From an uncultured Bacteroidales bacterium (GTDB taxonomy: Bacteria > Bacteroidota > Bacteroidia > Bacteroidales > P3): a DNA stretch of 64,000 bases. A program made the translations under genes and the position numbers. Of this stretch, positions 9,495 to 18,303 are shown piece by piece. Location: assembly GCA_937886715.1 (NCBI GenBank), contig CAKZZD010000024.1:1-64000 (forward strand). The letters are read 5' to 3'. Within the stretch, counting starts at the first letter, position 1; each line of letters starts with the position of its first letter. The notes under the pieces are model-generated. The model worked only from the letters and a program-made list of their open reading frames with translations. It ran no database searches and had not been told where the DNA came from.

Positions 9495-10777
9495 AACACC
9501 TTGCCATATTGTTCCTATCATGCCTCGCCGCTTTCTTGCCGCACAACATCTGTGCGCAACAAGTCGAATATGTCGACGACGAAGAATGCGGCTGTGAACT
9601 CGTCTTCACCGATGGCATCCAGACCACCAGCAACGGCACCCTCTTCGGTTTCAAACGCGCCGACGGCACCGTTATCGCCGACAACATCTACCTTCATGTC
9701 GACAAATTCCACGGCGACTACTGCCGCGTCTATCTGAACGACACTCTGTCTGGCCTCATCGACCGTGACGGCAACCAGATCATCCCCTGCCTCTATCCTG
9801 GCGTGGGCTACCCCTCGTGCGGCCGCATCATGTTCATCCACCACAACCAGGTGGGCTACTACGACATGCAGGGCCGCATCGCCATCCAGCCCTCCTTCAT
9901 CCAGGCCGACGACTTCCGCGAAAACCGCGCTGCCGTCCTTGTCCCCACCGGCAACGGCCACCATGCCTGCACCTTCATCGACACCAACGGGCACATCCTC
10001 TTCCCCCCTGTCTTCGACAACGCCATCGCCTACAATGAAGGATTCGCCCCTGTGATGCAGAACAAAAAATGGGGACTGCTCGACACCAAGGGGCACCTCG
10101 CCCTCCCGGCACGCTACGCCGTCATGACTGTCAACGACAACCGCCATTTCTTCGCCGGTCCCGACTCCCTGATGGCACTCTTCAACTATTCCATGCGACC
10201 CCTCACCGATTTCGTCTACGATTGGGCCGCACAATTCTCTGAAGGCCGATGTGGCGTCCGTCGAAACGGGAAATACGGCTTTGTCGACACCAGCGGACAT
10301 GAATCCGTGCCCTGCATCTACGACGAAATCGGACGCTTCAGCTACGGCCGCACCATGGTCCGGCTAGGCAACCACTACGGCATCATCGACACCAACGGCC
10401 GGATTATCCTCCCCGTCGAATACGACGACCATACTCCCAAAGGCATGAAATACATGTACTTCGACAGTCTGGCCCTCGTCGAACGCGACGGCAAAATCGG
10501 ATACGTCGACCTCGACGGACGGCAAGTGGTGCCATTCTATTTTGAAGAAGGCTACAACTTCTCACAAGGCCTCGCTGCCGTACGCTTCAATGGCATGTGG
10601 GGCTACATCGACACCCACGGCGAAGTCTACATGCCTTTCATCTTCGACATAGCCTCCCCCTTCGAATGGGGACGTGCCGAAGTATTCTACAACGGCGAAC
10701 TCCGCAAAGTCGACCTCAAAGGCAAATGTGTCAAAAATTGTAAAGGAATCATAGCATGGCGAGATTGGACAAAATAG
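9491..10777 (+). CDS. Secreted WG-repeat protein
   Basis: The gene encodes 428 residues starting at the ATG in the ATGA overlap with batE; the longer open frame upstream is only batE read in another frame. A signal peptide (about 1-18, ending NICAQ) is followed by at least seven WG (KWG) beta-repeats of about 45 residues. They have the form WG-x-(I/L/V)-D-T-x-G-x-x-x-x-P-x-x-(Y/F)-(D/E), for example KWGLLDTKGHLALPARY, KYGFVDTSGHESVPCIY and HYGIIDTNGRIILPVEY. Such repeats form beta-propeller-like or solenoid binding surfaces. The ligand is unknown. It is probably periplasmic or on the surface. Confidence 0.88.
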   Translation: MKHLAILFLSCLAAFLPHNICAQQVEYVDDEECGCELVFTDGIQTTSNGTLFGFKRADGTVIADNIYLHVDKFHGDYCRVYLNDTLSGLIDRDGNQIIPCLYPGVGYPSCGRIMFIHHNQVGYYDMQGRIAIQPSFIQADDFRENRAAVLVPTGNGHHACTFIDTNGHILFPPVFDNAIAYNEGFAPVMQNKKWGLLDTKGHLALPARYAVMTVNDNRHFFAGPDSLMALFNYSMRPLTDFVYDWAAQFSEGRCGVRRNGKYGFVDTSGHESVPCIYDEIGRFSYGRTMVRLGNHYGIIDTNGRIILPVEYDDHTPKGMKYMYFDSLALVERDGKIGYVDLDGRQVVPFYFEEGYNFSQGLAAVRFNGMWGYIDTHGEVYMPFIFDIASPFEWGRAEVFYNGELRKVDLKGKCVKNCKGIIAWRDWTK

Positions 10778-11208
10778 CATCCCACGACGGCATCGTCGAC
10801 CACCTCAACCACGACGGCAGCATCGTCTCCGTCGTCATCAACACCCGCAGCGCATGCACCACATGCGAAGCCCACAGCCGGTGCGGTTTCGCCGAATCTA
10901 AAGACAAGGTCGTCGACATCCCCACCCAAGGCGTCGCCTACACACCCGGCGAGCACGTCATCGTCAACATCAGCGAAGGCCGCGGCCTCCTTGCCGTTTG
11001 GATCGCCTACGTCCTCCCCGCCATCATCATGCTCGCCGTCATCATCTCTCTCAGCATGGCCCACATGTCCGAGCTGGTCGTCATCATCGCCGCACTCGCC
11101 GCACTCGCACTCTACGTGGCGCTGCTCTTCCTCCTCCGACGACACATCAGCAGCCGCTTCGTCCTCTCCGTCCAAAAACAACAAAAATCCGACACACCAC
11201 TATGTTGA
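10756..11208 (+). CDS. rseC: RseC/MucC-like membrane regulator
   Basis: This 150-residue protein matches the SoxR-reducing system protein RseC family. An N-terminal domain carries three cysteines (C34, C37, C43 in SACTTCEAHSRCGF). Two adjacent membrane helices follow (about 77-95 and 100-122) and a short basic tail. In Bacteroidota rseC is often beside the Rnf electron-transport genes, but none is present here. The cysteines suggest redox or Fe-S chemistry. The gene overlaps the WG gene by 22 bases and ruvC by 7, so it belongs to the same transcript. Confidence 0.82.
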   Translation: MARLDKIASHDGIVDHLNHDGSIVSVVINTRSACTTCEAHSRCGFAESKDKVVDIPTQGVAYTPGEHVIVNISEGRGLLAVWIAYVLPAIIMLAVIISLSMAHMSELVVIIAALAALALYVALLFLLRRHISSRFVLSVQKQQKSDTPLC

Positions 11209-11786
11209 TACTCGGAATCGACCCCGGCACCCGCATCCTGGGCTACAGCCTGCTCGACACCGACGGTCCCAAGCCGTCCATCCTCGCTATGGACGTGCTC
11301 TACCTGAAAAACATCCCCGACTTCAACCAGCGCATCCGGCGCATCTTCGACTCCACCATCCGCATCATCGACAGCTTCCACCCCGACCACCTCGCCATCG
11401 AAGCGCCCTTCTTCGGCAAAAACGTCCAGTCCATGCTCAAACTCGGACGTGCACAAGGCGTCGCCATCGCCGCCGCCATGAGCCGCGACATCTCCTACAC
11501 CGAATACGAACCCTCCGTCATCAAACAGATCGTCACCGGCAACGGCATCGCCACCAAAGAGCAAGTCGCCACCATGCTACGATCCATCCTCCAATTCGAC
11601 GACCACCCACACTACCTCGACGCCACCGACGCACTCGCCGTAGCCTACACCTGCCACATGCAGCTCTCCAACCCCATGGCCTCGCTACGCGACCAACTCA
11701 TACCCAAAACCAAACGCAAAAAATCAGCAAAAAAACAATGGGCCGAATTCGTCAACAACCATCCCGATATCATACCCAACAACTGA
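11202..11786 (+). CDS. ruvC: Holliday junction resolvase RuvC
   Basis: RuvC has 194 residues starting at the ATG at 11202, which overlaps the end of rseC. The four acidic metal ligands are in place: D7 (GIDPGT), E67 (AIEAPFFGKN), D140 and D143 (DATDALAVAYTC). Spacing is as in E. coli RuvC (7, 66, 138, 141). The enzyme cuts Holliday junctions in homologous recombination together with RuvAB, neither of which is in this window. The C-terminal tail is lysine-rich, as is common in the family. Confidence 0.96.
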   Translation: MLILGIDPGTRILGYSLLDTDGPKPSILAMDVLYLKNIPDFNQRIRRIFDSTIRIIDSFHPDHLAIEAPFFGKNVQSMLKLGRAQGVAIAAAMSRDISYTEYEPSVIKQIVTGNGIATKEQVATMLRSILQFDDHPHYLDATDALAVAYTCHMQLSNPMASLRDQLIPKTKRKKSAKKQWAEFVNNHPDIIPNN

Positions 11787-11793
11787 TCCCAAC

Positions 11794-13026
11794 ATGTCAT
11801 CCAGACGCCACATTTGCCGACTCCTCCTCGTGCTCCTGCTGCCCCTCATCGCATGCAGCTGCCACAACAGTCCCAAACAGTTCGACCCCAAACAGGTAGC
11901 TTTCTCCGTCGAACACAACCCCATCTTCGACGGCCAGATCTATCCCGCCATCATCCTCGGCACCAACAACAACACCTTCGGCTACCAACTCTCCTCCTTC
12001 AACATGAAAGTCACCTCGCCACGCGACGGCGCCGTACTTCGCATCGTCATCGACTCATCCGCACTCAACTACGTCACCATCATCCAGGAAATCCTTCCCC
12101 AACGCGGACAAACTTACACCTTCAACGACGCCTCCATCAAATGGAAATACGACGCCCTGCGCAAACTCCAGGTACCGGGCTCCGTCGACCTCACCTTCAC
12201 CTGCTACATCAACGACGAGGAAGTCGACGTCAAAAACCTCCACCTCGCCTACCGCACCGCCAACGAATGTCCCCTCACCATCGCCTACCAAGGACAGCAA
12301 TACGATTTCCGCTGGCTCTTCGCCGCCTACGTCAACGAAGACCACCCCAGCATCGAACAAATCCTCACCGACATCATCGATCAAGGCATCGTCACACGCC
12401 TCTCAGGCTACCAGGGTGGAGCCAACGCCGTCCGCGAACAAGTCTTCGCCGTATGGTACTACGTCCTCAACCGCGGCATTGCCTACAGCTCCATCACCTG
12501 CACCTCCAACCCCTCATCGCGCGCCAACGTCCAACACATCCGCTTCTTCGACCAAGTGTGGAACACCCGTCAGGCCAACTGCGTCGACGCCTGCGTCTTC
12601 TTCGCCTCCATCCTCCGCAAAATCGGACTCAAACCCGTCATCTTCGTCGAACCCTGCCACGCCTACCTCGGCTATTACACCGACGCCAAACGCAAAGACA
12701 TCGCCCTGCTTGAAACCACCATCACAGCCTGGGCCAACTTCCCGGAACTCGAACGATCCCTCGACGACAACGGCCGCCTGCCGGAAGCGCAACTGAAACG
12801 CGTGTCCAAATATCTCAGCACCGAACAACTCGAAGCCTACCGCAACGGAACACTCTCTTTTGAAGAGCTCAAACGCGCTGTCGCCCGCAGCCTCTTCGAC
12901 AAAGCCTCACAATACAACCGCGAACAATACGAAACGAATCGTGCGCATTTCGCGGACAGCACCATGACAACCTACCAACAACTCGACATCGAGCAGCTCC
13001 GCAGCATGGTTCGTCCAATCAACTGA
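11794..13026 (+). CDS. Transglutaminase-like lipoprotein
   Basis: This 410-residue lipoprotein has a lipobox LIAC at 18-21 (the cysteine at 23 is a second candidate). The N-terminal half is beta-rich and of unknown fold. The middle contains a transglutaminase-like cysteine protease core: QANCVDACVFFASILRKIG with C263 as the likely nucleophile, and PCHAYLGYYTD with H289, followed by an acidic residue. Similar proteins in Bacteroidota are annotated as transglutaminase-like without a known substrate. It is the last gene of the 1341-13026 run, 8 bases after ruvC. The catalytic pair is visible, but activity is inferred. Confidence 0.8.
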   Translation: MSSRRHICRLLLVLLLPLIACSCHNSPKQFDPKQVAFSVEHNPIFDGQIYPAIILGTNNNTFGYQLSSFNMKVTSPRDGAVLRIVIDSSALNYVTIIQEILPQRGQTYTFNDASIKWKYDALRKLQVPGSVDLTFTCYINDEEVDVKNLHLAYRTANECPLTIAYQGQQYDFRWLFAAYVNEDHPSIEQILTDIIDQGIVTRLSGYQGGANAVREQVFAVWYYVLNRGIAYSSITCTSNPSSRANVQHIRFFDQVWNTRQANCVDACVFFASILRKIGLKPVIFVEPCHAYLGYYTDAKRKDIALLETTITAWANFPELERSLDDNGRLPEAQLKRVSKYLSTEQLEAYRNGTLSFEELKRAVARSLFDKASQYNREQYETNRAHFADSTMTTYQQLDIEQLRSMVRPIN

Positions 13027-13088
13027 TTTTCAATCAACTCTCCAAAACCCCTCCAACCCCTCTCCAACCCCTCTCCTGCCATCACGCC

Positions 13089-14054
13089 TCAAAACCCCTT
13101 GCGCCACCTGCGCGCCAGCACATACGCACCCGCACCCGCCAGCAGCGCCGTAATGGCCCACGCCCACCAATGATGCCTGTAGCTACGGAAATGCACCGTG
13201 GTGCCTCCTGCCAGCAGCCTTGTTCCATCCACCATCGTGCTTCCTTCCGGCATACCCGGCATCTCAATCCGATACAGTATGCGCTGTCCGATACTCATGA
13301 AATGCTCCATACGCGCCGCCACCACACTGTCGATAGCATCGCTGTGGGCAGCAGTGAGAGATGCAAGAAAGCCTAAAGGGGGGAAGGGCTCGGCACAACG
13401 CAAAAGAGTCCACTCCATAGGATCATCAGAATCAATCATCATGTCGCGCATATTATCGTGATAGCGTTGGAGCAAGGCCCTCTGTGCCGAGTCGGCATAA
13501 GGCATCACAGCCTCGTAGCGTATCTGGAAACAGCAGGCGCTGAACCACCGGTTGACACGAGAGTTGATGCTGTCGAGCATACAGTAGACGTCATACCCGT
13601 TCCACCCATCAGGAATCTGGAAACTGCCGGTATAGATGGCCACCTGTTCGTCGGTCAAGTAATCGGCCAGAGGCACGGGAAGGTCGTCCCAAGCTTCAAA
13701 AGAGAGCGTATAGTCGTAGCGAGTGAAAAACCAGAGAAATCTGCTTACGAAGCGCTCGACAGGACGCTGTGAGGGTGTGGACCCGACGATGGCGGGAATG
13801 GCGGCTTGCGGGTTGCATACCGCAGCATAGCGCATGGTGTCAAAATGGTCGTAGAAGTCGACAGCGAACGGTTCGGTCCGCTGCAACGGGTGCCACCCAG
13901 CCGCTGGCCGGAAAAAGAGGGTGCTGTCGGTGGAATAAACGGTGCGAGAGATGCGACCAACTTGATCGACATGAGTGTCGACCAGGTAGTGGCTTTGACA
14001 AGCGCTTGCCATAAAGGCAAGCAATGCGATGCTAACGAAGCGATATGTTTTCAT
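13089..14054 (-). CDS. Uncharacterised lipoprotein with C-terminal membrane helix
   Basis: I do not recognise this 321-residue protein. A lipobox-like signal sequence (FMASAC, C19) is followed by a soluble region of about 270 residues with no motif known to me. One membrane helix lies at about 297-314 (WAWAITALLAGAGAYVLAR) with an RRWRKGF tail. It is the third gene of a minus-strand unit: ECF sigma factor, anti-sigma-like protein, then this gene, with overlaps of 14 and 23 bases. The context suggests an envelope protein linked to that sigma factor, as sensor or target, but nothing in the sequence proves it. Confidence 0.7.
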   Translation of the reverse strand: MKTYRFVSIALLAFMASACQSHYLVDTHVDQVGRISRTVYSTDSTLFFRPAAGWHPLQRTEPFAVDFYDHFDTMRYAAVCNPQAAIPAIVGSTPSQRPVERFVSRFLWFFTRYDYTLSFEAWDDLPVPLADYLTDEQVAIYTGSFQIPDGWNGYDVYCMLDSINSRVNRWFSACCFQIRYEAVMPYADSAQRALLQRYHDNMRDMMIDSDDPMEWTLLRCAEPFPPLGFLASLTAAHSDAIDSVVAARMEHFMSIGQRILYRIEMPGMPEGSTMVDGTRLLAGGTTVHFRSYRHHWWAWAITALLAGAGAYVLARRWRKGF

Positions 14055-14355
14055 ATTTCTTAATATTGGTTTTCATTTGTTGCGAACGATGATAGGCCTT
14101 GAGGGGTCGCATCGGATCGGCCTTGGCCAGTGCAGTCTGCTGGTGGACAGTTTTCACCATGCTGTCTACCGACTGCTGACCGTGCCCGGTGATGGCAAAG
14201 GGCATGAGCATGACAGCAATTACAGCCGCCGCAGCCCAATAGAAAGGGTGGGAATGCGCTCTGAGGGTTGTCGACACAGCCCGACGAGTCACCTTGTCGG
14301 CATCAGACATGTGGTCAACAGCGCGAGCTGCATCAAGCAAATCATTGTATTCCAT
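14032..14355 (-). CDS. Small membrane protein, probable anti-sigma partner
   Basis: The protein has 107 residues starting at the ATG at 14355, inside the end of the sigma factor gene. A short N-terminal cytoplasmic part (1-35) precedes one membrane helix (about 38-56, FYWAAAAVIAVMLMPFAI), then a charged extracytoplasmic tail of about 50 residues. Single-pass proteins of this size encoded directly after an ECF sigma factor are often anti-sigma factors. No zinc-binding anti-sigma motif is visible, so the role is inferred from position and topology. The longer open frame upstream overlaps the sigma gene and is not used. Confidence 0.65.
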   Translation of the reverse strand: MEYNDLLDAARAVDHMSDADKVTRRAVSTTLRAHSHPFYWAAAAVIAVMLMPFAITGHGQQSVDSMVKTVHQQTALAKADPMRPLKAYHRSQQMKTNIKKYENISLR

Positions 14356-14896
14356 ATCGACTGAGATATTTTGCCACAGCCTTGCGGGCATGGTGGTAGT
14401 TAGACTTCGCCTGATCTGCAGACAAGCCCAGAATATGTGCGACCTCCTCGTTGCTGAACTGCTCAATTTCCCGCAATTCAAACACGGCTTTCTGCTTGGA
14501 AGGAAGTGTGGCTATTGCCGATTGCAACAGTTGCTGCAACTCTTCGGCATTCATGGCATCTGCAGCCGAGGGCGCCACCCCGACAAAGGCCGAGGAGCGG
14601 AGAAACTCAAGATGACGGCGCCGGCGGCGCAATTCACTGTAACACAAGTTACAAGCAATACGATACATCCACGCAGCCGGAGTGTATGAAGGATTATAAC
14701 GGCCGGCATACTGCCACACACGGATGAATACCTCCTGCTCAACATCGTCGGCCGAAGCCTTGTCTCCCAGCAGATAGAAGGCCACCCTCCACAAGCGAGG
14801 GCCATAACGACCAACAAGGGAACAGAGAGCATTTTCGTCGCCTTGTGCCACTTGCTGGATCAGCGTTGCATCATCGTGTATCTTGCTTCCGGTCAT
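14342..14896 (-). CDS. ECF-type RNA polymerase sigma factor
   Basis: This is a 184-residue ECF sigma-70 factor. Region 2 (about 20-90) contains VEQEVFIRVWQYAGRY and WMYRIACNLCYSELRRRRR. Region 4 (about 125-180) contains LPSKQKAVFELREIEQFSNE, EVAHILGLSADQAKSNYHHAR and a helix-turn-helix. A linker of about 35 residues separates them. It probably directs transcription of envelope genes; the next two genes overlap it and may form its regulatory pair. No TonB-dependent receptor or SusD gene adjoins it, unlike many Bacteroidota ECF units. Confidence 0.93.
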   Translation of the reverse strand: MTGSKIHDDATLIQQVAQGDENALCSLVGRYGPRLWRVAFYLLGDKASADDVEQEVFIRVWQYAGRYNPSYTPAAWMYRIACNLCYSELRRRRRHLEFLRSSAFVGVAPSAADAMNAEELQQLLQSAIATLPSKQKAVFELREIEQFSNEEVAHILGLSADQAKSNYHHARKAVAKYLSRYGIQ

Positions 14897-14971
14897 CGGA
14901 GTGTCGTTTTTGCCTAATATACGCTCAAGGCTACTGAAAGTAAAAAAACCGGAAACAATAGTAGGGCAGGT

Positions 14972-17962
14972 CTACAATTCGCGCAAAGCCTGCACAGCAG
15001 CCTCCATACCATTGTTAGCGGCAATGGTCAGCCAGTGTTTCGCCTGTTTCTTGTCTTTCTTGACACCTTCACCCTGAGCATACATCTGACCGATAATATA
15101 GCAGCTGTTCAAGTCACCAGCTTCTGCCGAACGAAGAAACCATTCGGCCGCTTGTGCAAGATCTTCCTTGACATAGATACCCTGCGCATAGCAGTAGGCC
15201 AACAACCGCATGCCATAAGCCGATCCCGATTCTGCAGCTTGCGTGTATAGATTGAAAGCCTTGCGAGAGTTAAGCACCACACCCTCACCTTCCTCGTAGC
15301 AGAGACCGAGGCGACAGAGGGCTTCGAGATTGCCACGGTCGGCGGCACGCTGATAGAGTTCGGCGGCACGCTTGGCATCTTTCGGCACCAAGATGCCCTG
15401 CTTATAGCTGTTTGCCAACTGGAGCATAGCTTGCGTGGATCCTGCCGACACGGCACGCTGAAGATAGAGAAGGGCGAGGGAGGTGTCGCGAGGGGCACCG
15501 TCGCCAGAGGCATAGAGCTGCGCCAGGGTGGTCATCGCACGAGTATGTCCCATGGAGGCTGCCGTGTCGAAATAAAGGATAGCCTGCTGCTGGTCAAACT
15601 CAGCTCCCGAGCCGAGAAAATGAGCGATGCCAAGCATATAATATGCCTGGCCCTTACTGTCGCGGGGAGCCAGACTGTGCAGCATATCGACAGCAGCGGC
15701 GGGGTTTTGCTCGACACCGTTGCCGACAAGCATGGCCTGAGCCATGAGCACTGCCGCATCGACCGAGCCGTTGTTCATGGCCGACGTGAGATAGCCCACA
15801 GCCTTGTCGTAGGAGCCTTGCTCATAGAGGTAGGCACCCATCATATAGTCGCCACGTGGCACATCGCCTTCGGAAGCAAAATGGTAGAGATAGAGAGCCG
15901 TATCGCCATTGATGGGGACACCGGCAAGTCCGTAATTATAGAAGTCGGCCAGCTCGGCGGCAGCCTCGTGCGAACCGCCTGCGACAGCCCGGCGCAACAA
16001 GGGCACCGCAGCGACACTGTCGGGCGAGCCACCGACACCCTGCAGACAGCATTGAGCCAGACGATAGCATGCTGTGGCTGACCCCTCCTGCATATCGGCA
16101 CCCAAGCGAAAATATTGCAACGCTTTAGCCGTATCGGGGGTGATGCCCCCGAGCCCTTTCAGATAATAGTCGGCAGCGAAAGTGTATCCCATCGCGCTGC
16201 CGGCAGCACCCGCCTGTTCGTAATAGCGCAATGCCGCCACACTGTCGGTGGGCACAGCAAGTCCACTCTCGGTGTATACGGCAACGCCCAAGAGCCCATT
16301 GGGATCGTTGTTCTGTGCCAGATAGTTGAGCATCGAATAAGCGCTGTCGTAACTTTGATCAACCCCCACTCCGCTGTCAAACAAACGGGCCATCATATAC
16401 ACAGCATCGGAATACTCGGCCATAGCCGCCCGGCGCATCAGAGCGGCACCTTGCCGGATGTCCGACTCGCTCTGTTTGCCCACGGCGCCATACAGATACA
16501 GGCGACCCAATTCGTAGTCACCTTCGGGATTGGATGCACGGCGATAACAATCTGCAGCCTTGTTGTAATCCTCCTGGTTGGAGTAGTAATCGCCCAAACG
16601 GTTACAGCATAGCGAGGAACCCTTCTTAGCCCCCTGTTCCAACAGGCGGATCCACTTGGGATTGCCACGGTCGGCTTCGAGATAGGCCAGATTGGCATAA
16701 GCGTCGACATAGTCAAAGGCGATAGCCTTTTCGAAGCATTTGACGGCACGCACCGTGTCAGCTGTCCATAGGCAGAAACGACCCGCTTCGACATAGTCGG
16801 CGATGTTGCCCAAACGGGCCGACTCGCAGGCGTAGGGCAAAGCGGCCGCATAGTCGGGGTCGCCTCCAAAAGCGCCAAAGGAATAGATGCGGCTGTAAAG
16901 ATTCGAAGCTTCGGCCAAGCCCAACGCCACAGCGCGGTCGTTATAGTAGTGCACACTGTCGTAGTTGCCCCAATTCAGATGAAGAATAGCAAGTTGCATC
17001 ATGGACTCCGGCTCCTCATTGCGGGCTCCGACAAGCCAATATTGATAGGCCTTGGCTGAATCCTGCTCGGTGAAATTGCCAAACATATAGCTTTGGCCCA
17101 GAATATCATATCCATTCACATGAGGATACTCCACCAAACGCATCATCAGCGACCGGCACAGATCATTGTTGCGCACTTCCGGATTCTCCGACGAGCGGCG
17201 CATTATCACCTCCATCCGCATCAATTCGGGACGCTGTCCGTACTTGCTGTATATGTTCATCATCTCGGCCAGTGCTCCCCGCTCATCTTCTTCGTAGCCC
17301 AAACCATAGAATTTCAACCACACCACCTGCATCCGCGCGTTCATATCGCCGTGGGCCACTCCTTTCTCGGCCCAACTGCGGGCCTTGGAATAGTCACCCT
17401 TTTGCAGATAATACTGGCTCATCATGGCGTACTTGTTCGAGCCCACGCCTTCAGGAATCTGCTTGATGTAGGAGAACGACTTCTCCGGATCGTAGTCACA
17501 ACTGTCGCCTCCATAAAGATACATCCACGCCAAATCGGCGGCGGCGTACTTACATCCTTTGGTCAAAGCCTCCTCCAGTCGCTGCTGGGCATAGCCATAC
17601 ATGCGCGGATTTCCCATCACACCATCCTGCATAAAGTTCGCATGCACACGCATCGCATCCGGCGATTGCTTCGCCAAAGCGTCATTGAGCAGCGACAGGG
17701 CTCCTGCCGTGTCATGATCGTGTTCGAGCACATAGCGGCTCAAGCGGGCCTGGGCAGCAAGATTGCCCTTCGCCATCGCCTGTCGCATCAGATCCATAGC
17801 CTTCACCGTGTCCACATCCACCTCATGGCCAATCATATAATATGTCGCCAACTCATACATGGCATTGGCATCACCCCTGTCGACCTTCTTCTGCAGCTTC
17901 TGTGCATTTTGAGCCACGACAGTCATTGGCAACAACAAAAGCAAAAGATAGATTTTCTTCAT
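14972..17962 (-). CDS. Very long exported Sel1-repeat protein
   Basis: The gene encodes 996 residues from the ATG at 17962 (MKKIYLLLLLLPMTVVAQ); a TTG nine bases upstream is in frame but unlikely. After the signal peptide almost the whole protein consists of Sel1-like TPR repeats of about 36 residues, for example GNLEALCRLGLCYEEGEGV and GDLNSCYIIGQMYAQGEGV. Sel1 repeats form an alpha solenoid that holds other proteins. About 25 units of this kind are unusually many. A full promoter (TTTG, 20 bases, TATTTTTG) lies at 18006-18037. The partner is unknown; location is periplasmic or outer membrane. Confidence 0.9.
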   Translation of the reverse strand: MKKIYLLLLLLPMTVVAQNAQKLQKKVDRGDANAMYELATYYMIGHEVDVDTVKAMDLMRQAMAKGNLAAQARLSRYVLEHDHDTAGALSLLNDALAKQSPDAMRVHANFMQDGVMGNPRMYGYAQQRLEEALTKGCKYAAADLAWMYLYGGDSCDYDPEKSFSYIKQIPEGVGSNKYAMMSQYYLQKGDYSKARSWAEKGVAHGDMNARMQVVWLKFYGLGYEEDERGALAEMMNIYSKYGQRPELMRMEVIMRRSSENPEVRNNDLCRSLMMRLVEYPHVNGYDILGQSYMFGNFTEQDSAKAYQYWLVGARNEEPESMMQLAILHLNWGNYDSVHYYNDRAVALGLAEASNLYSRIYSFGAFGGDPDYAAALPYACESARLGNIADYVEAGRFCLWTADTVRAVKCFEKAIAFDYVDAYANLAYLEADRGNPKWIRLLEQGAKKGSSLCCNRLGDYYSNQEDYNKAADCYRRASNPEGDYELGRLYLYGAVGKQSESDIRQGAALMRRAAMAEYSDAVYMMARLFDSGVGVDQSYDSAYSMLNYLAQNNDPNGLLGVAVYTESGLAVPTDSVAALRYYEQAGAAGSAMGYTFAADYYLKGLGGITPDTAKALQYFRLGADMQEGSATACYRLAQCCLQGVGGSPDSVAAVPLLRRAVAGGSHEAAAELADFYNYGLAGVPINGDTALYLYHFASEGDVPRGDYMMGAYLYEQGSYDKAVGYLTSAMNNGSVDAAVLMAQAMLVGNGVEQNPAAAVDMLHSLAPRDSKGQAYYMLGIAHFLGSGAEFDQQQAILYFDTAASMGHTRAMTTLAQLYASGDGAPRDTSLALLYLQRAVSAGSTQAMLQLANSYKQGILVPKDAKRAAELYQRAADRGNLEALCRLGLCYEEGEGVVLNSRKAFNLYTQAAESGSAYGMRLLAYCYAQGIYVKEDLAQAAEWFLRSAEAGDLNSCYIIGQMYAQGEGVKKDKKQAKHWLTIAANNGMEAAVQALREL

Positions 17963-18005
17963 TTTGACCAAATTATTGAATTATTGCATTTAATCCTTCA
18001 GTATG

Positions 18006-18037
18006 CAAAAATAGTCAAAAAAGATAAAACGCACAAA
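18006..18037 (-). promoter_or_regulatory. Bacteroidota promoter for the Sel1-repeat gene
   Basis: On the minus strand TTTG (18037-18034), a 20-base spacer and TATTTTTG (18013-18006) match the -33/-7 consensus exactly. The expected start of transcription near 18002 leaves a leader of about 40 bases before the ATG at 17962. Confidence 0.8.
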
Positions 18038-18154
18038 CAAAAAAAGCTCTTTCCATCCCTGACCTCGGCCACATAGAGCACACCCCTGACCGACCCACAC
18101 CCACAAACATCCCAAAAATGCAAAAACAACACATTCATTATCAGCCATCTGCAC

Positions 18155-18176
18155 CAATCACCATTAATGGTGATTG
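18155..18176. promoter_or_regulatory. 22-bp perfect palindrome, operator-like
   Basis: The bases at 18155-18176 read CAATCACCATT and its exact complement in reverse. The last three bases (TTG) are also the -33 box of the plus-strand promoter at 18174-18204. A second inverted pair (CCATCTG at 18145-18151, CAGATGG at 18187-18193) surrounds it. A dyad overlapping a -33 box is what a repressor or activator site would look like. The regulator is not identified. Confidence 0.6.
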
Positions 18177-18204
18177 CCCGGGTGGTCAGATGGTTGTATT
18201 TTTG
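18174..18204 (+). promoter_or_regulatory. Promoter of candidate small RNA
   Basis: TTG at 18174-18176, a 20-base spacer and TATTTTTG at 18197-18204 match the Bacteroidota promoter on the plus strand. No plus-strand coding sequence follows; a strong terminator ends at 18303. Confidence 0.75.
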
Positions 18205-18208
18205 CATT

Positions 18209-18303
18209 CAGAAAAAGAGGTACTCAACAGATAATAACCTCGCCCATTTTGTTTTAGGATTAATAGCAATAGAGGCCGCTCAACGAGCGGCCTCTTTGTT
18301 TTT
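18209..18303 (+). ncRNA. Candidate small RNA, about 95 nt
   Basis: A promoter at 18174-18204 and an intrinsic terminator at 18271-18303 bracket about 95 bases on the plus strand that hold no ORF of note. A small 5' hairpin can form (GAGGT at 18217-18221 with ACCTC at 18237-18241), followed by an AU-rich linker (18245-18270). The 3' end runs antisense into the last bases of ubiE. I do not recognise the family. Evidence is positional only; transcription is predicted, not shown. Confidence 0.6.
18271..18303 (+). terminator. Strong intrinsic terminator of the candidate sRNA
   Basis: A perfect 10-bp stem AGAGGCCGCT / AGCGGCCTCT (18271-18280 with 18286-18295) has loop CAACG and is followed on the plus strand by TTGTTTTT. 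The minus-strand side has no T-run, so it does not look like a terminator for ubiE, whose stop codon lies in the hairpin. Confidence 0.85.

Noticed and set aside
13045..13076. Short tandem CCCCTCTCCAA repeats as a functional element
   Set aside because: Only two or three imperfect copies in a short gap between convergent genes; no hairpin or promoter.
18271..18303. Terminator of the ubiE operon
   Set aside because: On the minus strand the hairpin is followed by TATTGCTATT without a T-run, and the stop codon lies inside the hairpin.
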